From the NCBI GenBank assembly GCA_964020975.1, contig OZ026613.1, positions 117,616,726-117,680,725 of the forward strand: a stretch of 64,000 nucleotides of DNA, read 5' to 3'. Source of the DNA: Hermodice carunculata (Eukaryota > Annelida > Polychaeta > Eunicida > Amphinomidae). The position numbers were made by a program, and so were the translations under genes. The notes below the pieces were generated by a model. The model searched no databases. It had not been told where the DNA came from and was given only the letters and a program-made list of their open reading frames with translations. This document shows, piece by piece, positions 45,869 to 57,508 of this stretch (the first letter of the stretch is position 1; each line of letters begins with the position of its first letter).

Positions 45869-47558
45869 CTGAACCAAACAAATAACGCAACCCTTAAACT
45901 TTTTAACTTAAATATTTATTGTTACTTTCATATCACAGAAACAAATTAGATCCATATTCTGCAGTCCTTTTGGCATAACATGTGAAAAACAAAAACTTGA
46001 AACTGTCAACGAGGGCGCGACCAGCTGGCAATAAACAGGGCAACATTGATTTGTAAAGTTCACAAATTGGCATGTACACTAATACTGTGTGTGACCACCA
46101 TCAGCATCTGTAACTGCTATGCAACGTCGGCGCATGGATGACACTGGCCGCTGCACCATCTGCCGGGGCACACGATCCCACTCTTCTTGAAGAGCCTGGT
46201 GAAGCTGCTGGCAGTTGGCGGGCGCTGGATCCCGTCTCTGAACACGCTGGTCAAGGTAGTCCCAAAGATGCTCAATGGGATTGATATCAGGTGAGAAGGC
46301 TGGCCATGGGAAAACGTTAATTCCTTCTCCTTGCAGAAAATCCATCATCAGTCTAGCGGCATGGGGCCGAGCATTGTCCTGTTGAAGCAAGTGGAGTTGG
46401 TGGTGTCTAATGAAAGGGACAGCAACAGGCTGAAGGATCTCATCCCTGTAACGGGCAGCGTTAAGATTGCCTTCAATGAAGATTAGCTGGGTTTTGGCTG
46501 CGAATGAAATTCCACCCCACACCATCACTGATGCACCTCCAAATCGATCTGTTTCCAGCACACAGGCATCTGAGTAGCGTTCTCCCCTTTGTCGCCAAAC
46601 ACGTGTCCTACCATCTGCATGATATAGGGTGAAGCGGCATTCATCGGTGAATAGCACATCCCTCCACTGTTGATGGGTCCAGCGAGTATGGGCAGTAGCC
46701 CATTGTTGTTGGGCTTGCCTTCTCGCCTGTGTCAAAATTTGACCCCTGTAAGGATGCCTGGCGTGTAGATGGTGTTCTTGTAGTCTATTACGGACTGTCT
46801 GGGCAGATATTCTGTTATTGGTTCTGCCAGGTGTCTGTTGTGCAGTTCTAGTGGCTGGTCGAGTTCTGTTCCGCAAATGTGACACCCTGATGTGTCTGTC
46901 TTGTGCAGGTGTGGTTTTTCTTGGTCTCCCAGGACGCTGTCTATCAGCTGTGGCCCCAGTCTCCTGGAATCTTGTACCAAGTCTGGATATAGTGGATTTG
47001 TGGACTTGCAGTCTTCTTGCCACCTCTGCTGCAGATAAACCAGCCTGTAGCATGCCAATTCCACTCTCCCGATCTACTGTTGATAATCGACCCATAGTTC
47101 TTGGAATACTGTGCCAAATGAATCCCATGCTGCCCTTTTATTGTCCGTGAGGGGCTACACCCAACCAGTAAAGGTGCGAATGTTTTAGTCATGTGGGTAA
47201 CACTGAATCCTGCAGTTGTCCTTGATTCAGCACAACCACCAAACTTTGAAAGCCTCATATCCTTGCACACAGTTACGCTTGGGCTGATTTCAATGTGGCC
47301 TTCTCCTGTCCCAGAATCAAAGACTTGGCAACCTTAATTTCAGGTGTCAGAGACTTGCATAAAATAGCCTGCTGTAGTCACTCTTGATTCATGACAATGA
47401 CCCCATGGCAAGGTCAGGGTACTCGACCTTGAGATCACACTACTTGGTGCATTATTTTAGACTGATTTAACAACCGTTTGTATATTTCTGAACTTTAAAT
47501 ACAGTTCCAATGTGAAAATAAACCCAAATGAAAAAGTTGCGTTATTTGATTGGTTCAG
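45869..47558 (-). mobile_element. Tc1-type DNA transposon, apparently complete
   Basis: The 1690-bp element has inverted ends CTGAACCAAACAAATAACGC (left) and GCGTTATTTGATTGGTTCAG (right) that differ at one position over about 23 bp. TA (TATA on both sides) flanks it, the Tc1/mariner target duplication. It contains one uninterrupted transposase gene on the minus strand. Near-identical ends and an open gene suggest a young copy. Confidence 0.92.
46079..47128 (-). CDS. Tc1-like DD34E transposase
   Basis: The protein is 349 residues, close to the usual ~340 of Tc1 transposases. The likelier start is Met12 (MGRLSTVDR, codon at 47093-47095), as in relatives. Residues 14-60 form a paired-like helix-turn-helix (GMLQAGLSAAEVARRLQVH). 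A GRPRKT motif at about 67-72 joins the two DNA-binding parts. The catalytic triad is Asp162 (FTDECRF), Asp251 (QQDNARPH) and Glu286 (SPDINPIEHLW), with exactly 34 residues between the last two, so DD34E. A VMVWGGIS motif lies at 201-208. No stop or shift was seen. It cuts and pastes the element at TA sites. Its arginine- and glutamine-rich makeup and higher GC content differ from the AT-rich surroundings. Confidence 0.95.
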   Translation of the reverse strand: MGFIWHSIPRTMGRLSTVDRESGIGMLQAGLSAAEVARRLQVHKSTISRLGTRFQETGATADRQRPGRPRKTTPAQDRHIRVSHLRNRTRPATRTAQQTPGRTNNRISAQTVRNRLQEHHLHARHPYRGQILTQARRQAQQQWATAHTRWTHQQWRDVLFTDECRFTLYHADGRTRVWRQRGERYSDACVLETDRFGGASVMVWGGISFAAKTQLIFIEGNLNAARYRDEILQPVAVPFIRHHQLHLLQQDNARPHAARLMMDFLQGEGINVFPWPAFSPDINPIEHLWDYLDQRVQRRDPAPANCQQLHQALQEEWDRVPRQMVQRPVSSMRRRCIAVTDADGGHTQY

Positions 47559-48660
47559 TATACATTGTATGAACAGTACAGATATATATTTTTTTCAAAT
47601 AGGGGCCTGGTCCTAGTAATTTTAGCCTTGCATGCCAAACATAGTGTTTATGAGGCATTTGATAAAAAAAAAAACTTAAAAACCAACCAAATACATATTT
47701 TCAGCATTCCAGCTTGTTTTAGGACATTAACAAAGTGGTGCATTCTTTTAGACAGGTATCTTTGACACAAATATTCATCTGCTTGTAGTAGTTACATACT
47801 CTCACTTATTAAGGATCACATGCCACAAATAAGTACATATTCTAGATGTTGCACGGATAAACATTTACCCTCACCCCTTATTATGCATCCCTTGTAGAAG
47901 GGGATGAAAATAGCATTTAGTCTCATTGTCTACCTCCACCACCGCATATCTTAACTTTCTTATATTTCTGTCCCCAAAATACCTATTGCCACCTAATTTT
48001 GTACAGATATTCTATGAGTCTGGAGATTTTTTCCATTCAAAAATATATAACCTTGAGATCACAGGTCATGGTCAAATCCTTGTTGCATTTTTCTGCAGAC
48101 AGCAATTTTTACAAAATGGCTCATACATGTACCTTCTTAATAGTGCACTCAAGGTTTCCATTAAAGGTGAATAGGAAAGTACCTATGAGATTTCAATTGA
48201 TACGGTTTGTTTTAAATCTGTGTGACTTGAAAGGCCAAACTGCATATATTTTTGTTGATTACTATGCAAGTCAATGAGGACTGCAATCCTTATTCACATT
48301 TTCCACTTCTCCAAAACAATTGGCCAGATTCGCTTCGTACATGGCAGGGATACGACTGGCAAGTCCTCATTTCACGCGGTGTGTCAGCATTTCGTAGTCC
48401 AATCAATAATTCTATAATATATGTATATATTTTTTCTAACTAGTGGGGAACAACAACATGCAAACCAGGACTTGCCAGTCTAGGCAAGGATGTATGTCAG
48501 GTAGGTAGGTAGGTTCAAGGATACAATTTGAAGTCAAAGGTCAAGGTCAAATATTCTGCAAAAGAATGGTGGCATTTTAGTGGGATGGTCTTTGGTGAGA
48601 GGTGCCTGATTCGGGGATGCCTAATTTTTTTAGAACGAAAAACTTGTTTGTAGTCTTTCC
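47559..48660. other. non-coding stretch with a family A scrap
   Basis: A short family A body piece (ATGCAAGTCAATGAGGACTG, CACTTCTCCAAAACA, CAGATTCGCTTCG) lies at 48250-48350. A GTAGGTAGGTAGG run and a direct AGGTCAAGGTCA lie near 48500-48550. No gene. Confidence 0.5.
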
Positions 48661-51600
48661 ATTAGTTACGTAATGTTACCTCTGCACCACCATTGTCTAG
48701 TGTCTGGGCCACAACGCCCTGACACAATTGAGTTTGGACCCAATTGTTCTGAAGACCTGACAATCATTGCTTGGCAGCATGCTGTGGGTGTGGAGCCATA
48801 GAGTCAGACTCCGCTGAATCTTTTACCCGAGCCATGCCACTAGAGAAGCGGAAGGGGAACCATGGTGCTTGCATGCAGGCTCAGGTGGTTGCTGCTTCTT
48901 CCTTCGAATTCCCTGGGGGAATAGGGAAAGAAGGCAGCATAGTCACAAGTGTTGAGATGCAAAGGATCAGCTTGCAAGGGTCGTGAGTACTTGGTACCAC
49001 GTAAGTTGAAGACTGGAGGTTCCTTGGCCACTGATCCAAGACTTTCAGCAGTCTTGGAGGCGATGCCCAAGAACCAACAGTTGAAAAAGGATCTGATTCG
49101 GCAACTGTTCCCCCCACCCATGCTGGCAACTTCTTATTACCATCCAAAGAACCAGGCAATTAATTGTATTAATGTAATAAACTGTATCTTCCAGCCTGTG
49201 GCCTCACCGCAACCTGAGTGCCACCTCTGGCACCTCCAACCCCTGTGCTGGCAGTGCTGGCTGCTCTCCCTCTGGGGCCTGACTGTGACGAGCACTAGTT
49301 GTGAATTGAGACTTTGTCTTCATCCCCCCCCCCCCCCAAGTACTCCTGCCATGTCAGAGTCAATCATTTTGGATGAGCAGCTCGCTGCTTCTTGGCCCAC
49401 CAACCCCGGAGTTCTCACAGCTCTGGCAGGTACCCTTCGGCCAACCGACCCAGGTTTGTGGCTGCTGTGGCTTCCACACCAAGCCTGCCAGAAGTCCCAC
49501 TCTCTCTCCCTTCATGGGAGGAGCAGAAGCAGGGTGCAGTGGTTGCAGCAATGACTTCTGATCTCTACGAAACTTGTCACTCCCCCAGTGCAAGGCATGG
49601 TGACACACACACTTCTGTCACAAGAAGCCACCCCATCTGCCTCAGAAACTGTAAGACCAGGCTTTGGGGAGTCTGACTCCAATGCCTGTTGACAAGGGTT
49701 TGGACTTCGGTACTGAAGACAAGGAGCTCTTGCTTTGGGATTGGTCAGTCAGTAGGCCCAGGCTACCTGCTACCAACAGGCACCCAAGATGCCATTGCTC
49801 TGCTTGGCATAGCCTTGTAGTATGCATGGCACAGGCAGAACCCTCTTTCACCCCCATGGGCACTACTCCTGCAAAAACTCAAGGCTTTGGGCAGGTCAAA
49901 GCTCTCATTCAGAGCCTAATGTGTGACCAAACTATGTTTGCTCAGCCGGAGGAGGGGAAAGGGCCAGTGCGATGTGCTGCCAAGGCTTGTCCTTGTATGC
50001 TGTAGGTCCCTGATCCCATTCTCACCCTATGTCACTGGGTTTTATAACCAGCTGACCACCAGGATTCACAGCACCTGGGACCCCATGGAGCTGCTGATGT
50101 CCAGCTATCTTAGGCAAGGGCAAGTTCTCCCCTGACAGGATGTCCAAGGGAAATGGTTCTTCAGCCCCAGAGCAGATTAACTCCTCCCAGTCACTTCTGG
50201 TGGATTTAGATTGGGAGGAGTATAATGAGAAGGTGCCAAAGGTTGTTTCCGCATCCTTGGATGCTTTCAGGATATTAGAGGAGGATGTTGGAAGCTCTGC
50301 TTTCACTGTGTCCTATTCCAATGTGTCGTTGTCAGTTATGATGTTCCTCTTGGCTGACATCCAACATTCAGCGCAGATTTCGGAGGGGTCCGGGACTGGT
50401 TTGGTCAGGCTGTGTTGCTCATGAATTTAACTGTTGTGGGTGATCAACCATCAGGTCAGGATGGGCTGCACTCTAGAGGTGAACTTACATTTGGTTTGCA
50501 GGGACATCTGTAGAGTCAGAAATTTCTTAAACCAATCCTCCCCTGAGCTGTGCACAGGGCCCCTGCTTTCAAGCACGCTGTTTGGAGGAGAGATGGCCGA
50601 TGTTGTTATATGAGTGCCAGGGCTTCAGGCCTGATCTGCCAAATAGACCAGGATGAAGGCTTTGACCTACTCTGTTCAGTTGCATTCCTGCCTGGCCACT
50701 GCTGTCCCAAAGCATGGCACCCAGACTGCACCTGCTCGCCCCCCTGCCCTAGCCACACTTCAGGCATTGCAAGGGCCTAAGAAGAGCAAGAAACGATTTG
50801 GGAAGGGCAATAATGCTGGTACAAGCAAGAAGTCGGGGAAACCTCAGGGCTCCTTACTCTTGTCTTCCAAAGTGCACCATCTCAGGGTTGACCTCTGCCA
50901 CCACTATAGATGTTCTTTAGCGCCCACTTGCCTTTCTGCCTTTTTGCTCATAGTGGGAGTCTTTCACAGATGATTCGGTTATCTTAAATACCCTTAGACA
51001 ATGCCATTTGCTGCCTTTCGGTGAAAACAGGCCTCTGTTATGCTGTGAACCCAAGTGGTTTACACCCCCACCAAGAAACCCAAAGTATCGGCATTCGGGG
51101 GGGGGGGGGGGGAGGGGGAATCTACAGGGCAAGAACACCAAGTAGGACAGAGGTTACCATCTAGTTATAGACCTATCATTACTGATCAAGTACTTTGAGA
51201 TTTTGTGGAGACACCTCAGTCAGTGGCAGCGGCCCCTGCAGCCCCAGGAGTGGATAACATTTTTGCACTGCACATATGCATTCTTCCATGGGCATATAGG
51301 AAAGACTTCACGGAAATATCTGTGGTTCGCATTCTCAGGCCAAGTTTACCAGTTCAGGGCACTTCTGTTCAGCCTTGCCATGGCACCTCTGGTGTTCACT
51401 CAGTTGTAGTCACGTACCTTCACCAGAGCACAGTGTACATTCATTTGTACCTGAACGACTGGCTGATCTGGGCACTACAGCACCTGCATTCACTGCACCA
51501 CACAGACCATTCTAGAATTTTGCCAACGCTTAGTGGCAAACCCCTATGGGCTCCCTGACTTTGATGGACTCCCAGGTGCCCTGGGCTGCCTACACCATCA

Positions 51601-52150
51601 TCCCTTGGAGCACGCTCGGTGGGACAAATATTTGAAGGACCAGGGCTACCAACCCAGGTGCCAGTACTCTCAGAGGACCACCAGTACCTGATTTGGTAGA
51701 CCAAGTGGGAGAATGTCATGTTGGGTCAGAGATTGACCCAGTTTCAGGTGCAACTCACCATATACACAGACTCATCTTGGTCTGCTTGGGAACCCACACA
51801 GGGAAAGCTGGATGGCATTGGGTTTGCACTGATTCAATCCACGCCCAACAAATAAACTGGTTGGAACTGGAGGTGACATGCTTAGTGCTCCTCCACTTCC
51901 AGGACCATTTGCTATCCCATGCTGGTCAATAAGGAGGGCTTCTGGGCTTCACTCAGGATTCTGCTGTTCGCGGCCTCACGTCCACGAACCTGAGGTTTTC
52001 CCAAGAGACATTGCCTCCTCACTAAGAATGATGATCCCCCCAGGCTGTTGGTCCCGGAGGTTGATGGTCAATATGCATGTTTTATTACACCTTCCTACCA
52101 ATGTGTTTGCATATCGGCAATCACAGTCGAAAGGTAACATTGCGTAACAA
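48660..52150 (+). mobile_element. DIRS-like retrotransposon fossil, plus strand
   Basis: The first 2 kb hold a decayed gag-like region, rich in Pro/Ser, with scattered open frames. An RT region lies at 51186-51470, with SGQVYQFRALLF and VYIHLYLNDWL motifs typical of DIRS RTs. Then comes an RNase H-like region (51740-51830, IYTDSSWSAW). No recombinase region was recognised. Possible inverted ends are GTTACGTAATGTTACCT near 48665 and AGGTAACATTGCGTAAC near 52132. It is an old copy broken many times. Its RT motifs resemble the opposite-oriented fossil at 43205-44560. Confidence 0.7.
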
Positions 52151-52439
52151 ATACGTGAAATATATGATTTATCCATCTTACACAAAAAAGCATATTGTAG
52201 ACCACTAAAACAGGTATGAAATTATTGCAACTATTTCGGCCATACTTTACAAATGAAGCCAGATTTACACCAAGCTACACTTTTTAAAGGTTAGAACTAC
52301 CCAATAACAAATCTCCTGACTGTGATCTTCCAAATGATATAACTGTAATTCATTCCCCAGATGTGGCCATAAAACCCAATTTTTAGTGCCTTTGTGTGGA
52401 CCTGGCTCCTGTACTACTAGTCAGGCTGATTTTTTTAGG

Positions 52440-53400
52440 AGGCCAAGTTGCCCGTCTGCACCAAGTTTGTTCAAATATTCTTGTTCCAGTGATTTTTTTA
52501 TTTTTTATGTTTTTTTTTTGTTTTTGTTTTTTGTTTTTTGTTTTTTTGTTTTTTGTTTTTGTTTTTTGGGGGGCAAAACTTAAAAAAACTTCCTGTCCGA
52601 AACTGCATACCCAATTGCTTTGATATCACACAAGAACACATACAAGAGACTCCTAGCTCTTAATTTGTTCACAAGATGGTGCTGCAATTCTTTTATTTTT
52701 AGCTCAGCTGATATTCACCTGAGCTTTAAGGAGGGTGAGGTATCCGTCGTCTGTCTGTCTTCCATACATAATTCACATTTTCCACTTCTTCTCCAAAACC
52801 GCTGGCCAGATCTACTTCTAAATTGGTGGGGATGTGCCTCGGGTGGGTTTCTACCAAGTTTGTTCAAATGGTCACTCCAAAACCATCTCTCAGAATGTGC
52901 TGAAACTTCGTTGATATGATCCTTGTGGAAGGGTCACATAAGGATGTTCACCAGGTGGCGTTGCTGTGGATCCCTGTTTTTTACGAATTTTTTCAATTCG
53001 GGTACTTGTTGGTCAATGCATACATTCCTAGTGTTTACTATTCAAGTCAATGAGAATTGCAACGGTAATTCATATTTTCGACCCCATCTCCAAAGCCATT
53101 GGCCATATTCTTTTCAAACTTGGTGGGGATGTGTCTTTCGGGTGGGTCTCTACCAAATTATGTCAAAAGGTCAGGGTCCAGTGATTTTTTTGGATTTTTA
53201 ATGATTTTTTTATGGGTTTTCCCCCCCCCCCCTTTTTTTAGGAAAAATCTTTAAAAATCATCTTCTCTGAAACCTCTTGGCCAATTAGTGTGATATTGCA
53301 TACGGACACTTCTGGGGACCCCCACACCTTAAGTTGTTCAACAGGTGGCACTGCGATATTTTTCTATTTTTTATGAATTTTTGTGCTTTTTGCTATTTTG
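52440..53400 (+). repeat. two Helitron-like family A copies, one starting inside the other
   Basis: The first is a fragment (52440-52698) with CACCAAGTTTGTTCAAATA, CCCAATTGCTTTGATATC and TTCACAAGATGGTGCTGCAA, expanded by a T-rich run at 52495-52567. At 52699 a new 5' end (AGCTCAGCTGATATTC, then GTCTGTCTGTC) begins within its T-rich stretch and follows the family body to about 53400. There the plus-strand LINE interrupts it. Confidence 0.65.
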
Positions 53401-54940
53401 GTTTATTTTACAATTGCAAAATTTTGGTATAAAGGGTATGTTCTACAGAATGCTAAAAACAATGTGCACAAATACAAGGTTATGTATGAAACTTGGAAAT
53501 CTGAGAAGTAATTTTTTCTCCTCCAGCATGGGCGTAAAACAGGGTGATGTACTCAGTCCCCAACTATTTAACATTTAGAACTGTTAATGATAAACCAGAC
53601 TATCTCGGCTTTGATGAAAACACACCTACTTTGGCCAATGAAAAAAGAAATTGTCTTATGTATACAGATGATGTAGTACTCAACATCTGCAACCAGCCTA
53701 CAAAATGAGTTGAACAAGTTACATGAATATTGCACTAAATGGGGTGTGATAGTGAACAGACCAAAAACTAAAATAATGCAAGTCAGCAAAACTGGTAGTG
53801 GGAAAAAAATCCAACTTTATGTATGATGACACCGATGTAGAAATGTTAAGAATTTCTTTTATCTAGGACTTACTATATCCTCCAATGGCTCTCTTACCTC
53901 CTCAGATGAAGACCTGGGAAACAAAGCCCGAAAGGCACTTTTTCACCTGCAAAAAGGTACATGTAATTGGTAGCAGTAACATCATGCCTGAAATTGGAGT
54001 GGGAATGTTTGAACATTAAGTCAAGCCAGTCAGTCTTCATGAGTGTGAAGTATGGAGCGTAATGAACACATAAAATGCAAGGAAATCAACCTAGAAGACA
54101 AACTCATAAAAATTAAAGGCGACAAACTACACATGGACTTTTGCAAATTTATTTTACATGTAAACAACAAAACAACAATGCAGCTATATATGATGAACTG
54201 GGGAGATACTAATCATACATTACTACTGTTAAACAAGCTCGTTAATTTATAAGTCATATAGTCTTTTCAGAAGAAAACACACTTGTAAATATTACATACA
54301 ATAAAGCCACAAGTATGATAAATGCTAAAGATTCATGGCTAAATACCCTGGATAAAATGCTGAAGTATTTTAAAGTGGATCACTATGGTCCGCAAACCAA
54401 TAATTTAATAGACTGGGCAACAATTACACATAGTATAAAATTATACTATGGTCCCACCTGGAAAAATCAAATGAAAAGAATAAGGACACACAATAAAATG
54501 CAAATAAATTAAGATTCTACCATACTTTTAAGAGCACCATTAATTTTGAAGAGTATCTATCACTTGTTTGAAATAAAGATCATAGGTGCAAACTTAAAAA
54601 GATTAGAACGAGTGCGCCCACTAGAAATTGAAAAGGGGAGGTACAATAACACAGAGATAAAGGACAGGATATGTAAAGGTTGTAATGAAAAGAATATTGA
54701 AGATCATCTACTTTTACAATGCAATACATGTCATATCAAAAAGAAAGAATACAATTATCTCATATTTCAAGTGACCAAAGTAAACATTTTATCCTGTTGA
54801 ATGGTGAACAGAAAGTTGTATACATGATGTCAGACTCTACTACCAGCATGTGTGATTTACCTGAGTTTTGCTATAAAGCCCGGGAAAAAAGAAAACAGTT
54901 AACAGGTACATAAATAAGCCTTTTTGAAATTTTAGCTGCG
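53400..54940 (+). mobile_element. LINE fragment (non-LTR retrotransposon RT), 5'-truncated and broken
   Basis: The RT palm region has LCMKLGNLRSNFFSS and GVKQGDVLSPQLFNI (about 53480-53578). Next are LMYTDDVVL near 53655-53680 (the YADD box with Thr for Ala), LHEYCTKWGV and FFYLGLTISSNGSL. The C-terminal part (54546-54800) has RVRPLEIEKGRYN and a Cys-rich CKGCNEKNIEDHLLLQC motif, as in many LINE tails. Several shifts and stops break it, and the 5' half including the endonuclease is absent. It begins inside a family A repeat copy, as expected for a truncated LINE insertion. Clade not determined. Confidence 0.8.
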
Positions 54941-55105
54941 CTACTAATAACTATCACAAGAGTTCTTTTGTTTTTGGTCTCTCAGTGCAATGCCAATGGC
55001 ATAAATGATAATACGTAGCAGTATTTTATACAGAGGGTACTTGTAATACTTTATTGGTGGGCTGAATTTGTGGGATAGCTTCAGTACGCTCTGATGCGGC
55101 AGATA

Positions 55106-56350
55106 CTAAAATGCGGATGCGAATGCGAATGCGAATGCGGAATGCGGAATGCGGAGCCAATGCTGAAATGCGGATCCTGGTCGCGCAGCCTCGATATTTT
55201 CATTGTGTTTCCGATCTGTGTTCTTTAGTTTATGTCTTTTTATTCCTCTAGGTAAAATGTAAAAACGGGCCAAATTGCAGGTCTCAGAAACGTTTATTAG
55301 ACGAGAAATCTGAAGATCCGCAAATCAGTATGTGTGCGCGAGCCATTGTGTCTATCTAACTATTAAAGCCTGCCAGCGGTCGGCCTGGGAACGGAGGTGG
55401 CGGGGGTGGGGGTGGGTGGGGGAGGTGCGTGGGGGGGGGGCAGGAGCGGGTAAAGCGAAGAGATCACTACCGATATGTAGGTTTCTAAAATGATCCAGCA
55501 TAGATAGAGGAAACTTTGTCAGCTCTAAATTCTGGGCTTGATTCGGTTTATTTTAATGACAACTGTTTAGATAAGCTTACGCAGAGACAGCCTCTTGGAC
55601 GCAAAGGCTGGGGCAGGCACTTCCCTCACAGCTTGCCTGCTGGTCAGTCTAATAACATAAGAACACCAAATGACACCGACGGAGACTCCCGAACACCGAA
55701 AGACGCCTAATTTTGTGTTTGCAATTGTAACCTGGGGTCAAGCAAGCGCGCTTCGTTTGCTTGTAATATTTGGCAACAGAAAGTGTTAATTAAAGCTTAC
55801 ATTTTAATGCACTATGGCATTCACTATGGCATCCATTTTCCCTAAACATTTACGTTTAAATAAGATAGGAAACCTTTAAAATTTGACTTTTATTTGCGAA
55901 AAAAACAACATTTACAGGTGTAAATATATCCAATTTTTACCCGATTATAATACATTCATGACAGATTTGTTAAAGTTTAAAAACATAGAACAGGGAGTTG
56001 CAGAGAAAAGAAACAAAGTATCTACACGTGATAATGGAGTAATTTACTATGTAATAATTTATTAGCCTGGCATACTTTATTTTACTTGATCAAATAAATT
56101 TAATGTAGCCACGAAGCTAGATGTATGGCACATGTGCGGACAATACAAGATTAATAAAAAAAATTTAGGTGGTACTCATGTATAAAAGGCGTTCTTGAGT
56201 TTAGAAAAAGAATGGAATTACTATGTAAAGTGGCTTCATCAAAATTGTACAATTGGAGAGAGAAGAGCCTCTAATAAGCTTCAGATATCTGAGGTCCGCG
56301 TTTTAGCGTCTACAGCCTTACAGGCTCCGCGGTCTGCATCTGCATTTTAG
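55106..56350. mobile_element. TIR element with ATGCGG subterminal repeats, family unknown
   Basis: Inverted ends CTAAAATGCGGATGC (left) and GCATCTGCATTTTAG (right) are flanked by TA. Inside the left end, ATGCGA/ATGCGG units repeat; both sides share a GCGGAGCC block (55154 and the reverse near 56313). The 1245 bp carry no transposase that I recognise; a 60-codon open frame at 55883 has no known motif. CpG is denser here than in the surroundings. Probably a non-autonomous DNA transposon. Confidence 0.65.
55386..55453 (+). repeat. G-rich tract, potential quadruplex
   Basis: Many G runs of three or more follow one another (GGCGGGGGTGGGGGTGGG, then a G10 run), inside the TIR element. Confidence 0.75.
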
Positions 56351-56619
56351 TAATCATGTACCGTCGTGACAATTCAGCAAGCGGTGGATTGACCGTGCGA
56401 CAGGAGACTGTCACGGTCAGCGTTACATTGCAGACTGGCCAATATTCGATGAAATTCTGAATGTTGGTTCTCCCTTTTTTATTTTTAGCCTTATCATCTT
56501 TTTCTTTTAGGCCTATTCTCCTTTTTTTTATTATTATTTTTTCAGCACGCCAAACGGTCAAAATTAAAACACAGACACATGTGCGAGATTTGTTAGTTTC
56601 TGATATGAGTGATAACGTC
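56351..56619. other. short non-coding spacer
   Basis: No features recognised between the TIR element and a family A repeat. Confidence 0.5.
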
Positions 56620-56866
56620 GTCATAGTTCTCCAAAGCCGTCAGCCAGATTCACTTCAAACTTGGTGGGGATATGCCTTGGGTGGATCTCTACCAAGTTTG
56701 TTCAAATAGTCTCGCTCCATTGATTTTGTGTGAATTTTATTGTTCTTTTGGGGGGGGGTAAATCTTAAAACTTTTTCTCCAAAACTGCTCACCGATTGCT
56801 TTGATATCCCACAGGGACACTCCCGGGGACTCCTAGTTTTTAATTTGTTCACTACGGGGCACAGCG

Positions 56867-56912
<46 letters not shown>

Positions 56913-57338
56913 TGTGTTTTTGCTATTTTCAACTTCTACTTCAGAAACGTCACTCAGATTAAGCTGAAACTTGGTGGATATGTTCATTGTGGAAGGGTCA
57001 AACAAACTTATTCACTAGGTGGCACTGCTTGGGATTCCTGATTTTTAACGATTTTTTCAATTCAGGTACTTGGAGGTCAATGCAGCTTTCCTATTGATTA
57101 CTATGTAAGTCAGTGGACATTCTAATGCTAATTCACATTTGCGACTTCTGCTCAAAAACCGTAATCCAGATTGACTTCAAACTTGGTGGCAATGTACCTT
57201 GGGTGGGTTGCTACCAGGTTTGTTCAAATGGTCAAGCTCCATTGATTTTTGGATTTTTAATGAATTTTGTTTGTTTGTTCTTTTTTAAGACAATTCTTAC
57301 AAAATCTTCTTCACAACCGCACACCCAATTGCTTCGAT
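56620..57338 (+). repeat. Helitron-like family A, partial copy
   Basis: It matches the family A body from TTCTCCAAAGCCGTCAGCC through TCTACCAAGTTTGTTCAAAT, a long poly-T at 56871-56910, and a second half to CACCCAATTGCTTCGAT. There the match stops abruptly at about 57338, where the env-bearing retroelement begins. Confidence 0.65.
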
Positions 57339-57508
57339 CAGGGACGTGTTATAGATGGACTACCAACGGCGGGGCCCCCTTTGTACCATCTATGTTGCCG
57401 CTGCTCAAGTGATCGGGTGTTTGAGCGAGCACCTTCAGTGGTGAACAAACACAACACCACGGTCCGCGCTGGCCGCTGGCAGTCTCGTGGGCCAGGTCAC
57501 ACAATCAT

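Noticed and set aside
46732-47270. Open frames overlapping the Tc1 transposase in other frames and strands
   Set aside because: Shadows of the DD34E transposase gene.
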